Positions 7,646-16,337 of a stretch of DNA of 64,000 bases are shown here, piece after piece. Below the pieces are notes generated by a model. It ran no database searches and had not been told where the DNA came from. It saw nothing but the letters and a program-made list of their open reading frames with translations. Every line of letters starts with the position of its first letter. Position 1 is the stretch's first letter. Both the position numbers and the translations under genes were made by a program. This DNA comes from Alteromonas sp. 1_MG-2023 (GTDB taxonomy: Bacteria; Pseudomonadota; Gammaproteobacteria; Enterobacterales; Alteromonadaceae): contig NZ_JAUOQH010000018.1 in assembly GCF_030547075.1 (NCBI RefSeq), positions 1 to 64,000 of the forward strand. The letters are read 5' to 3'.

Positions 7646-8391
7646 GCGAGAATTTTAAAACCGTTCAGCAAGAATTTGTTAATGCAATTAAAAATCCAGA
7701 TTCGTTTGAAACAAATGATGCAGACATTAAACGCCGTATGCAAATTTACCAATCCCTGTTTTTTAATAATATTTCAGGTTTTATAAGCACAGGTTTTCCG
7801 GTATTTAAATCATTGGTAAGCGAAGAAAACTGGAATGCATTGGTGCGCGCCTTTTTTATTCATCATGAAAGCCGTTCTCCGTATTTTTCAGACATTAGCA
7901 AAGAATTTGTAGAGTATTTATCAGCAAGCCCAGAACTCCCATTTCAATTACCAGCATTCGCCGCTGAGCTTGCTCATTATGAATGGCTAGAATTAGATAT
8001 CAGCATTCGGAAAACTTCTCATGCTTTGGTGTATTTTAAAGCGGGTGAACAAGTAACATTGGTGAGCGTTTCTCCGCTGGCAACCATTGCTTCATATACA
8101 TACCCAGTTCATTTAATTGGCGTGGATCATATTCCCGAAAACCCCGCACCCGAGCAACAGTTCTATGTGGTGTATAGAAATGAAGAGCAGCGCGTAGAGT
8201 TCGTGCATTTGAATTCGCTTACCGCAGTGTTATTGCATACCATTGAACAGCACGAACAAGGCATAGATATAGACGCCTTAGGTGAGCAGCTTTGTAAACA
8301 ATTAGACCACTTACCAGAACAAACTGTGCTTCAAGGTATGCAGCAAATAGTAAGCGACATGCTGCAAAAAGGTATTTTATTACCTAACTGA
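7642..8391 (+). CDS. hvfC: HvfC partner protein (DUF2063 family)
   Basis: A 249-residue protein with the N-terminal DUF2063 domain typical of MNIO partner proteins (QQEFVNAIKNP... MQIYQSLFFNNISGF), which delivers the precursor peptide to the enzyme. The C-terminal half resembles the peptide-binding part of this family. The ATG at 7642 overlaps the hvfB stop (ATGA) and is preferred over an in-frame ATG at 7600, which would force a 46-bp overlap and add non-conserved residues. No DoxX-like hvfD gene follows; the next gene is a small membrane protein and then apt. Confidence 0.88.
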   Translation: MSENFKTVQQEFVNAIKNPDSFETNDADIKRRMQIYQSLFFNNISGFISTGFPVFKSLVSEENWNALVRAFFIHHESRSPYFSDISKEFVEYLSASPELPFQLPAFAAELAHYEWLELDISIRKTSHALVYFKAGEQVTLVSVSPLATIASYTYPVHLIGVDHIPENPAPEQQFYVVYRNEEQRVEFVHLNSLTAVLLHTIEQHEQGIDIDALGEQLCKQLDHLPEQTVLQGMQQIVSDMLQKGILLPN

Positions 8392-8591
8392 GCCGTTTGC
8401 TGAACACTAAATCACCAGTTTTTATCTGACACTTAAGTGAAGAAAGGCTAAAGTTGTACGCGGGTGTGTAACTTTGGCTGTTAAATGTTGGGAAAGTAGG
8501 CAATTGACCACAATAGCGCTGTCAATCCGGTCTGCTTTCGATTAACATTTACGACCATTTTTTTGTTAGTTAAATTGTTTAGGTAGTGCAT

Positions 8592-8714
8592 ATGGCAGAC
8601 AATTCAGATTTCAAAGAAGTCTACAATAAGTGGTACTTTCTAGCTTCTATCGTAACTTTACTCGCGTTTCCGCTGATGCATATCATCTGCGGCTGGTTTA
8701 CCTTCTGGTTATAA
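8592..8714 (+). CDS. Forty-residue single-span membrane protein
   Basis: A 40-residue frame beginning [16 protein letters not shown], with a hydrophobic helix ([19 protein letters not shown]) and a TFWL end. It stops 22 bp before apt and runs in the same direction. Coding is supported by the compact polar head plus helix design and by its place at the end of an otherwise empty gap; the ribosome site (AGGTAG) is modest. Not recognised as a named family. Confidence 0.55.
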   Translation: MADNSDFKEVYNKWYFLASIVTLLAFPLMHIICGWFTFWL

Positions 8715-8736
8715 CGCAGACATTCAAGGCATAATT

Positions 8737-9273
8737 GTGACTGCACAGTATATAAAATCAGTTGTTAAAACCGTTCCTGACTATCCAAAGCCAGGTATTT
8801 TATTTAGAGATGTTACTAGCGTACTAGAAGACCATAAGGCTTTCAGTAGTTGTATCGCATTGTTGCTTGAAGAATTCCAAGACATGGGATTCAACAAAGT
8901 AGCAGGAACTGAAGCGCGCGGATTTTTATTCGGCGCACCACTGGCCATTGAGATGGGCATTGGTTTTGTTCCAGTAAGAAAACCCAACAAATTACCCCGT
9001 GAAGTGGTGAGTGAAACTTACGACTTGGAGTACGGTACTGATACGTTGGAAATCCATAAAGATGCTATTCAGCCAGGCGATAAAGTGTTACTTATCGATG
9101 ACCTGTTAGCAACGGGCGGTACCATCGAAGCATCAGCAAAGCTCATCCGTAGACTAGGCGGAACAATTGAACATGCGGGCTTTGTTATTGGCTTACCTGA
9201 ACTAGGTGGCCGTGAAAAGTTAACCGCGATGGGTATTAAAAGCTTCACGCTTTGTGAGTTCGACGGCGAATAA
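8737..9273 (+). CDS. apt: Adenine phosphoribosyltransferase
   Basis: A 178-residue enzyme that converts adenine and PRPP to AMP in purine salvage. The PRPP-binding loop [13 protein letters not shown] is intact near residue 110, and FRDVTS and EARGFLFG motifs of the family are present. It begins with GTG at 8737. It opens the conserved group apt-dnaX-ybaB, with dnaX following after 17 bp. Confidence 0.97.
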   Translation: MTAQYIKSVVKTVPDYPKPGILFRDVTSVLEDHKAFSSCIALLLEEFQDMGFNKVAGTEARGFLFGAPLAIEMGIGFVPVRKPNKLPREVVSETYDLEYGTDTLEIHKDAIQPGDKVLLIDDLLATGGTIEASAKLIRRLGGTIEHAGFVIGLPELGGREKLTAMGIKSFTLCEFDGE

Positions 9274-9290
9274 GGATATAAATACAGGCA

Positions 9291-12242
9291 ATGAGTTATC
9301 AGGTATTAGCACGTAAATGGCGCCCGGGTAAGTTTAGTGAACTCGTAGGGCAGGAACATGTTGTTTCAGCTATTTCGAATGCGTTAGATAACGACCGCTT
9401 GCACCACGCGTACCTATTTACAGGTACGCGAGGGGTAGGTAAAACCACCATTGCTCGTATATTTTCCAAAAGTTTAAACTGCGAAGAGGGGCAGGGGTCT
9501 AACCCTTGTGGCCAATGTAATACCTGTAAAGAAATCGAACAGGGTAATTATGTTGATTTGCTTGAAATTGATGCGGCATCACGCACGAAGGTAGAAGATA
9601 CCCGAGAGTTGCTTGATAACGTTCAATACAAGCCTACCCGCGGCCGGTATAAAGTGTACCTTATTGATGAAGTACACATGCTCTCTAAGCACAGCTTTAA
9701 CGCGTTACTAAAAACGCTAGAAGAGCCACCGCCTCACGTTAAGTTTTTACTGGCTACTACCGATCCACAAAAGCTCCCTATTACTATTTTATCCCGATGC
9801 TTACAGTTTAATTTAAAAGCATTGTCGCGAGAGCAAATAGTAGGGCAGCTTAACCATATTCTAGAACAAGAAACCTTACCCTTCGAGCCGCAGGCGCTAG
9901 CGCTGTTAGCCCGCGCTGCACAGGGGAGTATGCGTGATGCCTTAAGCTTAACCGACCAAGCTGTTGCACAAGGTGGTAATGCGGTTAACGCATCAGTGGT
10001 TACCGACATGTTGGGTTTGATGGATAAAAACCAGCTTGTGAAGTTATTGCATGCGGTGGTGAGTAAAACCCCTGCAGATGTAATGCAACTGGTTCAGGAT
10101 ATGTCTGAACAAGCACCTGATTACGATCATGTGCTTGCAGAGCTAGGCAGCACGTTACATCAAATAGCGTTAACCCAATGGGTACCTGAAGCCTGTAAAT
10201 TAGAAACGACTTCAGCTAAGGCTATTTACCAACTTGCTAAATCAATTTCTGCTGAACAAGTGCAATTGTTATATCAAATTGCGCTGCAAGGAAGAAAGGA
10301 CTTACCTTTCTCATCAGACGGCAGGAGCGCATTAGAAATGACCTTAATGCGTATGATGACATTTGCACCTAGCACCCCTTTGGCTGATGCGCCTTCTGAA
10401 ATAGCTGGTGGTACGGTTGATAGCTCATTGCCTATTGCATCGGCGGAAAAAAAAACACTAATTTCTGAGCCAGAAGCGCAAAGTACGAACAATGCCGCTA
10501 GCGCGAATTCTACCGCTAGCGCCAACAGCACTGACAGCCCTGAGCTTAATAGCAGCCTTGAGCGTGAAGACAGCCCTGAGCGCGTTAACAGCCAAGAAAT
10601 GACTGACAATACAGAAGCTATGTCATCCTCTCGCGATGAAAAAGCTTCGAATCACGAACAACCCGCTGATAGTAACAACTTAGCAGATGCAGCAAGTGTT
10701 ACTGAGTATGCGGAATACGCGGAATACGCGGAAAATGACGAAGCATCATCACCGACAGGTTTAGCAGATTCAGCCGCTTCACAAAATCAAACGCAAGAAC
10801 AAGAAACCATACCTGATAAGAGTGAGGCGCATGACAAAGTCGTTTCTCAACAAGTGGACCCTCTCGAACAGATAGACTCGCCCGAGCAGCTAGAACAATC
10901 GCGAGCGCATTCAGAAGAAATTCAGCCTGCAGTAAATGATCAACCGGCAGGTGATCATTTATCTTCAAAAGAAGATGGTCAGCAAACCCAAAGCTTGTCA
11001 CCAGTGCATACACCTTCAGACTCGGCACCGTTTAATGACATGCCGCCTGCTGATGCTTATATGGACGATATGCCACCGCCTTACGATGACGAGTCGTCAT
11101 TTATGTCGCCTGATTTTGCCGATGCTCAGCTTTCAAACGCACCGCTATCAGATGAAAGGCCTGATTCTCAAGATACTCTCTTTGCTTCTGAGCAAGCTGC
11201 TACGTCAACGCCCACGCCAGAGGCGCAGCTGACATCCACTGCAGATATGCTCGCGCTACGACAGCGTCTAAAGCAAAAGCGTGATGAAAGCGCAGAACAA
11301 GCTGCGAAGAAGCCTGAAGCTAAGAATGAAACTACTAGCTTTGTAGATAGAATGAGTAAGGCGTCTAGCCAAAGTTCCCCTGAGCCTTCCAGCGAAGCTC
11401 AAGGTGATGAACAATTTAAAGGCGAGCCTGACGAAGCTGCTGCTTCCGTCGACCCGTCGTATAACAACTCTGCTCCGTCCATTGCTCCGGCAACTGCGCC
11501 TTCGAGTTCTGCTAGTTCAAATTCAAATGCAAATTTAAGCGCTGCCTCTAACACTACTTCAAATGTTAGCACTCAAAATCATAGCGATATGCCACCTTGG
11601 GATACCGGTGTGCAATATAATGACGAGCCGTTTGCTGCCAACGAGCCCGATACCCGTTTTGATTCACCAATGTCTGATGCGCCGCAGTATAGTGGCAATA
11701 GCGAGCCTACTTATAACGAATCAGATCAAACCGAATCTGCAGCTCATGAACCAGGGCCAAACGAAGCCCGTAATGAATTGAGTTATGAGCCAGTAAATCA
11801 ATTTACTAGTCAATATCAAGGTCAGCTAGCCGCTTACCTAGATGATGGCAGTAAGCTCGTTCACGCGAGCCAAATTGATAAATGGAGCAATGACGTAGAG
11901 CAAATGCCTATTGCAGGTTTGCTCAAACAATTAGTACTTCATGCATCTTTTTTACGAAATGATCAGGGTATAACGCTTGAAATTGATAACAGTCAGGCGC
12001 ATCTATTAAAAGACAGTGCAAAACAACAGTTGCTTGATGTATTGCATCATAGTTTTGGCGAAGGGGAGAACATTACCATCACCCTTGGTTCGCCAAATCA
12101 AACGCCTTATGCGTTGCAACAAGACATTATTGCTATGCGCCAGGCGCATGCACAATCGGTCGTACATACCGACGAAACGATACAAGCGTTGTTATCAGCG
12201 TTCGACGCATCAATAGTGGCCGACTCGGTTAAATCGCGATAG
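9291..12242 (+). CDS. dnaX: DNA polymerase III subunits tau/gamma
   Basis: A 983-residue clamp-loader ATPase (E. coli tau has 643). The AAA+ module is intact: Walker A GTRGVGKT at 45-52, zinc cysteines C64, C73, C76 and C79 as in E. coli, and IDEVHMLS Walker B. Domain III ends near residue 370. Residues about 385-830 are a Ser/Asp/Glu/Gln-rich low-complexity linker far longer than usual, including a tandem EYA repeat coded by GCGGAATAC units near 10710. The last about 150 residues match the tau C-terminal domain that binds polymerase alpha. A nine-A run at codons 386-389 probably makes a short gamma form (separate entry). The gene lies in the conserved order apt-dnaX-ybaB. Confidence 0.96.
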   Translation: MSYQVLARKWRPGKFSELVGQEHVVSAISNALDNDRLHHAYLFTGTRGVGKTTIARIFSKSLNCEEGQGSNPCGQCNTCKEIEQGNYVDLLEIDAASRTKVEDTRELLDNVQYKPTRGRYKVYLIDEVHMLSKHSFNALLKTLEEPPPHVKFLLATTDPQKLPITILSRCLQFNLKALSREQIVGQLNHILEQETLPFEPQALALLARAAQGSMRDALSLTDQAVAQGGNAVNASVVTDMLGLMDKNQLVKLLHAVVSKTPADVMQLVQDMSEQAPDYDHVLAELGSTLHQIALTQWVPEACKLETTSAKAIYQLAKSISAEQVQLLYQIALQGRKDLPFSSDGRSALEMTLMRMMTFAPSTPLADAPSEIAGGTVDSSLPIASAEKKTLISEPEAQSTNNAASANSTASANSTDSPELNSSLEREDSPERVNSQEMTDNTEAMSSSRDEKASNHEQPADSNNLADAASVTEYAEYAEYAENDEASSPTGLADSAASQNQTQEQETIPDKSEAHDKVVSQQVDPLEQIDSPEQLEQSRAHSEEIQPAVNDQPAGDHLSSKEDGQQTQSLSPVHTPSDSAPFNDMPPADAYMDDMPPPYDDESSFMSPDFADAQLSNAPLSDERPDSQDTLFASEQAATSTPTPEAQLTSTADMLALRQRLKQKRDESAEQAAKKPEAKNETTSFVDRMSKASSQSSPEPSSEAQGDEQFKGEPDEAAASVDPSYNNSAPSIAPATAPSSSASSNSNANLSAASNTTSNVSTQNHSDMPPWDTGVQYNDEPFAANEPDTRFDSPMSDAPQYSGNSEPTYNESDQTESAAHEPGPNEARNELSYEPVNQFTSQYQGQLAAYLDDGSKLVHASQIDKWSNDVEQMPIAGLLKQLVLHASFLRNDQGITLEIDNSQAHLLKDSAKQQLLDVLHHSFGEGENITITLGSPNQTPYALQQDIIAMRQAHAQSVVHTDETIQALLSAFDASIVADSVKSR
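10447..10455 (+). other. Nine-A slippery site in dnaX (gamma/tau switch)
   Basis: Nine consecutive A residues directly follow the GA of codon 386 and give an in-phase A AAA AAA heptamer (10448-10454). A -1 shift adds N-T-N-F and stops at TGA 10466-10468, giving 392 residues; a one-base deletion stops at TAA 10459-10461 after K-K-H. Either slip leaves the AAA+ and domain III core and drops the tau tail, as in programmed gamma synthesis. Two copies of the palindrome CGCTAGCG (10496-10503 and 10514-10521) could pair about 40 nt downstream. Confidence 0.7.
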
Positions 12243-12280
12243 CAACATTAACTAACACTAAGACACAGTGAGAAAAAAAT

Positions 12281-12607
12281 ATGTTTAAAGGTGGAATGGG
12301 CAACATGATGAAGCAGGCTCAGCAAATGCAAGATCGTATGCAGAAAGTGCAAGACGATTTGGCTAAGCTGGAAGTCACAGGTGAAGCCGGTGCAGGCATG
12401 GTTAAGGTAACCATGACATGCAACCACAACGTTCGCCGCGTAGACATTGACGACTCGTTAATGGAAGACGATAAAGACATGATTGAAGACTTGGTTGCCG
12501 CCGCATTTAACGATGCCGTTCGCCGCGTTCAAGAAACCAGTAAAGAAAAAATGGGTGATGTTACTGGTGGAATGTCGCTTCCTCCAGGTTTCAAAATGCC
12601 GTTTTAG
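12281..12607 (+). CDS. ybaB: YbaB/EbfC nucleoid-associated protein
   Basis: A 108-residue protein of the YbaB/EbfC family, a dimeric DNA-binding protein with a tweezer-like fold. The Met/Gln-rich N-terminal helix ([16 protein letters not shown]), the central sheet ([11 protein letters not shown]) and the C-terminal [11 protein letters not shown] are all typical. It starts 38 bp after dnaX and is expected to share its transcript. In E. coli recR follows directly; here a strong terminator and three unrelated genes intervene. Confidence 0.95.
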   Translation: MFKGGMGNMMKQAQQMQDRMQKVQDDLAKLEVTGEAGAGMVKVTMTCNHNVRRVDIDDSLMEDDKDMIEDLVAAAFNDAVRRVQETSKEKMGDVTGGMSLPPGFKMPF

Positions 12608-12678
12608 GCAATCTTCAATATATAAAGAACTTTCATTTTCGTAAAGCGCTAGCTCTACTGAATATGGTTCGAAAAAAA

Positions 12679-12710
12679 AGCTCAAGAAATTAATTCTTGA
12701 GCTTTTTTTT
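12679..12710. terminator. Strong bidirectional terminator after ybaB
   Basis: A 10-bp stem (AGCTCAAGAA / TTCTTGAGCT) with a 5-nt loop, eight T after it on the plus strand and eight A before it, so it ends ybaB and also the convergent minus-strand gene. Confidence 0.92.
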
Positions 12711-12761
12711 ATCAGTCTTTTTTCCAAATTTTGCTGTGTATATACACCGTAGCATTGTGTA

Positions 12762-13352
12762 TTACTTAACGGGCACCAAAAGTAGATTCACTAATGTTTG
12801 CTGGTCAGGGAAGCCCGTAACTGCAATACCTTTTGCTTGTTGATATTGGGTAATAGCCTTCACATAAGATGCGTTAAATTCGCTTTCAGCTATATCAACA
12901 TTATACCCGCTCGCTTTTAAAGCCTCGGTGGTCATATCAAGCACGCTTTGATAAATGTAAATTGTGCTGTCGTTAATCGTCATTTCGATAATATCTGAAC
13001 GTGCCGCCAAGCGAGTTGGTAAAAACGCTTTTAGCATGACATTAGTGGCGTCCAAAAATTTTTGCTCTGGGTTATCGGTGCAATGCTTATTTAGCATCAA
13101 CAGCATCAGTTCAGTTGTTTGCCATGGCGTTACATCAAACGTTTTTTGCTGTAGGGCATTAAACGCCGTTATATAACCTTCAAGCCAACCGCCGTACAAA
13201 TACGTTTCAGAGCCTTGTTCTGCATAAGTACTTGTAAAGGCTTCACAACTGCGCTTTGCCGCGCCTTTTGTATTAAATGCGCCTTCACTGTCTGCCGCTT
13301 GGGCGGAAAACGACAGCAAAATAACGCTAAGGCTTAGTACAAACTTCATCAT
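12762..13352 (-). CDS. Exported protein with PG-binding-like C-terminus
   Basis: A 196-residue protein with a Sec signal peptide (MMKFVLSLSVILLSFSAQA). Four cysteines may be oxidised in the periplasm. The C-terminal about 40 residues (YQQAKGIAVTGFPDQQTL) resemble the helical repeat of peptidoglycan-binding domain 1. The start is placed at the double ATG that begins the signal peptide; the longer in-frame version adds 13 unlikely residues. It is the first gene of the block separating ybaB from recR. Function not recognised beyond an envelope role. Confidence 0.72.
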   Translation of the reverse strand: MMKFVLSLSVILLSFSAQAADSEGAFNTKGAAKRSCEAFTSTYAEQGSETYLYGGWLEGYITAFNALQQKTFDVTPWQTTELMLLMLNKHCTDNPEQKFLDATNVMLKAFLPTRLAARSDIIEMTINDSTIYIYQSVLDMTTEALKASGYNVDIAESEFNASYVKAITQYQQAKGIAVTGFPDQQTLVNLLLVPVK

Positions 13353-13469
13353 GCAATTTACTTTCGGGGTGCAATGAGCACCCCTCTCCATTACTTTGCG
13401 ATTAGTGGTAATTAGTGGCGTTTAAGTTTTGCGCTAGCGAAAATTTTCGCAAACGCGTGCTTACGGCTG

Positions 13470-14807
13470 TTATCGCTTGTGCTTGCGTGCTAGCGAAATA
13501 CCAATAAGAGAAAGCAAGAATATAGCAATCGATGATGGCGCTGGCACGCTAGTGGTAGAGGTTATAATAGCAGCTTGCGACACTGTGTATGAACCCGTAT
13601 CTTCAAACGAAACACCGGTAACGAACGCTGTTGCGTCAGTGGGATCTAACATTAGGTCTTCATTAATGCCCGTTAATGTGAATGTTGTAACAGGGAAGGA
13701 GAAGTCTAGGGTTTGACCCGCCATTAGTGCTTCGGTGTACTCGACACCTAATGAGTCAGTAATGGTAATTAAATAACCATCGGGATCATTTACGCTTAGT
13801 AAAGTCGGAGCTGTAACACTGGCAAACTGGCCACCATTGCCAGCAGTGTAGGTGTAGCCTGTCGATACATCTGGGTCGAACCAAATTGTTTCGCCAGCAT
13901 CAACTTCAGGCAAGGTGAATACAAACTCACTGTCTGAATCTGTTTCATTACCCTCATCAGGCATTAGTGGTGTGAATTCCGACTCACCATTTTCTACATC
14001 GAAATTACCGAAGCTGCTTAGATATACTGTAGTATCAAACGCAGTGTCCGATGCATCAGCTAATAACATGGTAAAGGTATTTCCAGTACTGCCTGGCTCT
14101 ACGGGAATATCGAATTGTATAAGCGGAATACCATTTGGCGCTAATAAACCATTTAATTCAGTGCCTTCAATTGCTTCGAAGTCAGGGTGGTCTATTGAAA
14201 TAGGCTCAAATACGCCGTCTACGGCAAGTTCTGCCACAGGTGCAAAGGCTACATTCGCACCGTTAAACAGTAAGGCAAATCCATCAGTGAATGAACTATC
14301 AACATAATCTGGAAATTCTTCCGAGCCGAAGGCTGCAATAAATGACACAGTATTAACATCATCAGATACATCGAAAGTAATATCTAATTGAACAGCGTCA
14401 TAATGCTCCGTTTGTTCGGTAATCGGAGTCAGAATTGAATTTTGAAGTTCAGTTGCCTGAAAACTCGCTAGACTTTCTGAATCGGCAAAGCCAAGTTCTG
14501 AGGTGAAGTCTATTTGAGAGTTTAAACCATCCGAATAGTTAGCAACATCTCCAGTACTAAACACTATACCGCCTGCACTGGGGAGGCCGTAGGTTCCTGA
14601 TGCGTTAAGATAGGTTCCTGCTTGTCCAAATTGACCCGATAGCGATTGGTCGGTAATAGTTAGACCTGAATTGTTAATAAACAATGCGTCGGTTAAAAAT
14701 TCGGCAGAGTCACTGCTTTCTATAACAATAGCATTTGCATATTGAGCAGAAAATAAAACGCTGAGTGTAAAGGTACTAATTTTTATAATTTTTTTTGAGA
14801 TAGGCAT
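13470..14807 (-). CDS. Secreted choice-of-anchor L protein with PEP-CTERM-like tail
   Basis: A 445-residue exported protein. A signal peptide (about 25 residues) is followed by a region with the choice-of-anchor L pattern (GIVFSTGDVANYS, FGSEEFPDYV, GFALLFNG). The C-terminus is a sorting signal: VPAPSS, a hydrophobic helix (IAIFLLSLIGISLA) and a basic RKHKR end, a variant of the VPEP motif read by exosortases. The body is very acidic and lacks Cys. It is likely a surface or matrix protein released or anchored after exosortase cleavage; no exosortase is encoded in this window. The start has an AGGGA ribosome site, and a sigma-54-like promoter lies upstream. Confidence 0.85.
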   Translation of the reverse strand: MPISKKIIKISTFTLSVLFSAQYANAIVIESSDSAEFLTDALFINNSGLTITDQSLSGQFGQAGTYLNASGTYGLPSAGGIVFSTGDVANYSDGLNSQIDFTSELGFADSESLASFQATELQNSILTPITEQTEHYDAVQLDITFDVSDDVNTVSFIAAFGSEEFPDYVDSSFTDGFALLFNGANVAFAPVAELAVDGVFEPISIDHPDFEAIEGTELNGLLAPNGIPLIQFDIPVEPGSTGNTFTMLLADASDTAFDTTVYLSSFGNFDVENGESEFTPLMPDEGNETDSDSEFVFTLPEVDAGETIWFDPDVSTGYTYTAGNGGQFASVTAPTLLSVNDPDGYLITITDSLGVEYTEALMAGQTLDFSFPVTTFTLTGINEDLMLDPTDATAFVTGVSFEDTGSYTVSQAAIITSTTSVPAPSSIAIFLLSLIGISLARKHKR

Positions 14808-15291
14808 TTACTACATCCCTGATGAGCTTGAAGTATCTTATTCAAGCAAGTTGATCTAATTATAGTTTCAAACGAAGCTCAGCAAGAAATTGGCCAACTA
14901 TTAAGTTGTTGTTTTAAAATTAAATTTTTATTTATTGTCATCGCTATGTAAAAATAACTGACAATAAAAGCGGTGGAGACCAAACTTTTCGTTTTTAAGC
15001 GTTTAGGCAAAATAAACGTGAATAGCTTAAAAAATGAACTTTTCTGTCGGAGGTCATTATTAAGAATAGTTTTGTAATGGGCTATAGAGTGTTAAACCCG
15101 GCTTTGTATAAAGTAAGTTATGCTTTTGTGCAGCCTAGCTTTATCAACAGTTCAAGCGTAATTACTTTCAATATTACAATATCAGCACCTTCACCGGATT
15201 GGTCAGTGCGTTCAGCATAAAACGCTTTAGTTATGGTAGACCATCAGTAATAATACATCCCATCTTAACGTTCAGAAATATCATCATTTTC
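14808..15291. other. Divergent AT-rich intergenic region
   Basis: A 484-bp gap between the PEP-CTERM-like gene and the anchored beta-propeller-like gene. Apart from the sigma-54-like element for the former I see no gene, RNA or clear repeat. An in-frame TTG at 15199 could extend the plus-strand gene by 31 codons but has no support. Confidence 0.5.
14881..14896 (-). promoter_or_regulatory. Sigma-54-like promoter of the PEP-CTERM-like gene
   Basis: On the minus strand TGGCCAATTTCTTGCT matches the -24/-12 consensus TGGCACGNNNNTTGCW at nine of twelve fixed positions, with the GG and GC pairs at exactly the required spacing. It is 74 bp upstream of the start codon. PEP-CTERM genes are known to be controlled by RpoN with PrsK/PrsR in several bacteria, which makes the match more credible. 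Confidence 0.5.
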
Positions 15292-16239
15292 ATGCTGAAA
15301 AAAAGTATTATCCTGTCGGTGACGGTAGTCGCTGTTGTAGCCATTACTCTATTTGGCATTTCTATTCACAGGCTATATAGCAAAAAACAATTATCCGTAG
15401 ATCCTAAGTTAAATGAAATCTCTGGCATCGAGTACGATAAAAAGGGCTTCCTTTGGGCTATTAATGATAGTGGGGATGATCCTAAGCTATATCGTTTGGA
15501 CGACAAAGGTGACATCACCAAAGAGGTCATGGTAGCCAATGCTAAAAATATTGATTGGGAAGACATTACCCAAAATGACTTCGGACATTTTTTCTTAGGC
15601 GATTTTGGTAATAATGATAACGATAGAAAGTGGCTGACTATTTATAAAATAGAAAACCCTATCGATATTAAAACCGAGTCGACGAACGCTGAAATCATCA
15701 AGTTTACGTATCCTGAAATGGACGGAAAAACACCGGTTAAGCCGAATGATCGTAATTTTGATTTAGAAGCCTTTGTTGCATTGGGGCGCCACCTTTACCT
15801 ATTCACCAAAAATAGAACTGAGCCTTTCGACGGTATTACCAACGTGTATAAAGTGGGTGATCACGCGGCTAATTTCGATGCCGAGTTAATCGACTCTTTC
15901 AAAACCTGTACTACCATGGAAAAACTGTGCTGGATAACGTCTGCGGCGTTAAGCCCTGACAGAACTAAGCTAGCGCTATTGGATTCCACCAGTATTTGGT
16001 TATTCGAAAACTTCAAAGGGGATAAGTTCTTCTCTGGCGATGTTTACCGCATCGATTTAGGGTTAATTACGCAAAAAGAGGCGGTCACTTTTAAAGACGA
16101 CAACACGATAATATTTACTGACGAGAAGTTTAAAGGTATTTTCGGCGGCAACGCGTATGTAATTAAACTCGATGAAGTTCATAAAAAGTTGATTCGAAAG
16201 GCGAAAAAACCAAAAGAACAAATAATTGAGTCAAACTAG
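15292..16239 (+). CDS. Membrane-anchored beta-propeller-like protein
   Basis: A 315-residue protein with an N-terminal signal anchor (about residues 4-21) and an otherwise periplasmic body. Motifs SGIEYDKKGFLWAINDSGD, WEDI and FLGDFGNN repeat the style of SdiA-regulated or NHL-type beta-propeller proteins, and CTTMEKLCW suggests a disulfide. The ATG at 15292 is selected because it begins the membrane helix, although its ribosome site is weak. It is part of the insertion between ybaB and recR and runs toward recR with a 98-bp gap. Substrate or ligand unknown. Confidence 0.7.
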   Translation: MLKKSIILSVTVVAVVAITLFGISIHRLYSKKQLSVDPKLNEISGIEYDKKGFLWAINDSGDDPKLYRLDDKGDITKEVMVANAKNIDWEDITQNDFGHFFLGDFGNNDNDRKWLTIYKIENPIDIKTESTNAEIIKFTYPEMDGKTPVKPNDRNFDLEAFVALGRHLYLFTKNRTEPFDGITNVYKVGDHAANFDAELIDSFKTCTTMEKLCWITSAALSPDRTKLALLDSTSIWLFENFKGDKFFSGDVYRIDLGLITQKEAVTFKDDNTIIFTDEKFKGIFGGNAYVIKLDEVHKKLIRKAKKPKEQIIESN

Positions 16240-16337
16240 CCTGTGGTAAACCTTTGTTGTGAATGTGCAACAAGAACCTTTACGGAGTAACATTCGTAGT
16301 TGTTTCGTAATTCGATTTAAAATGATAAGTAGTTTGT

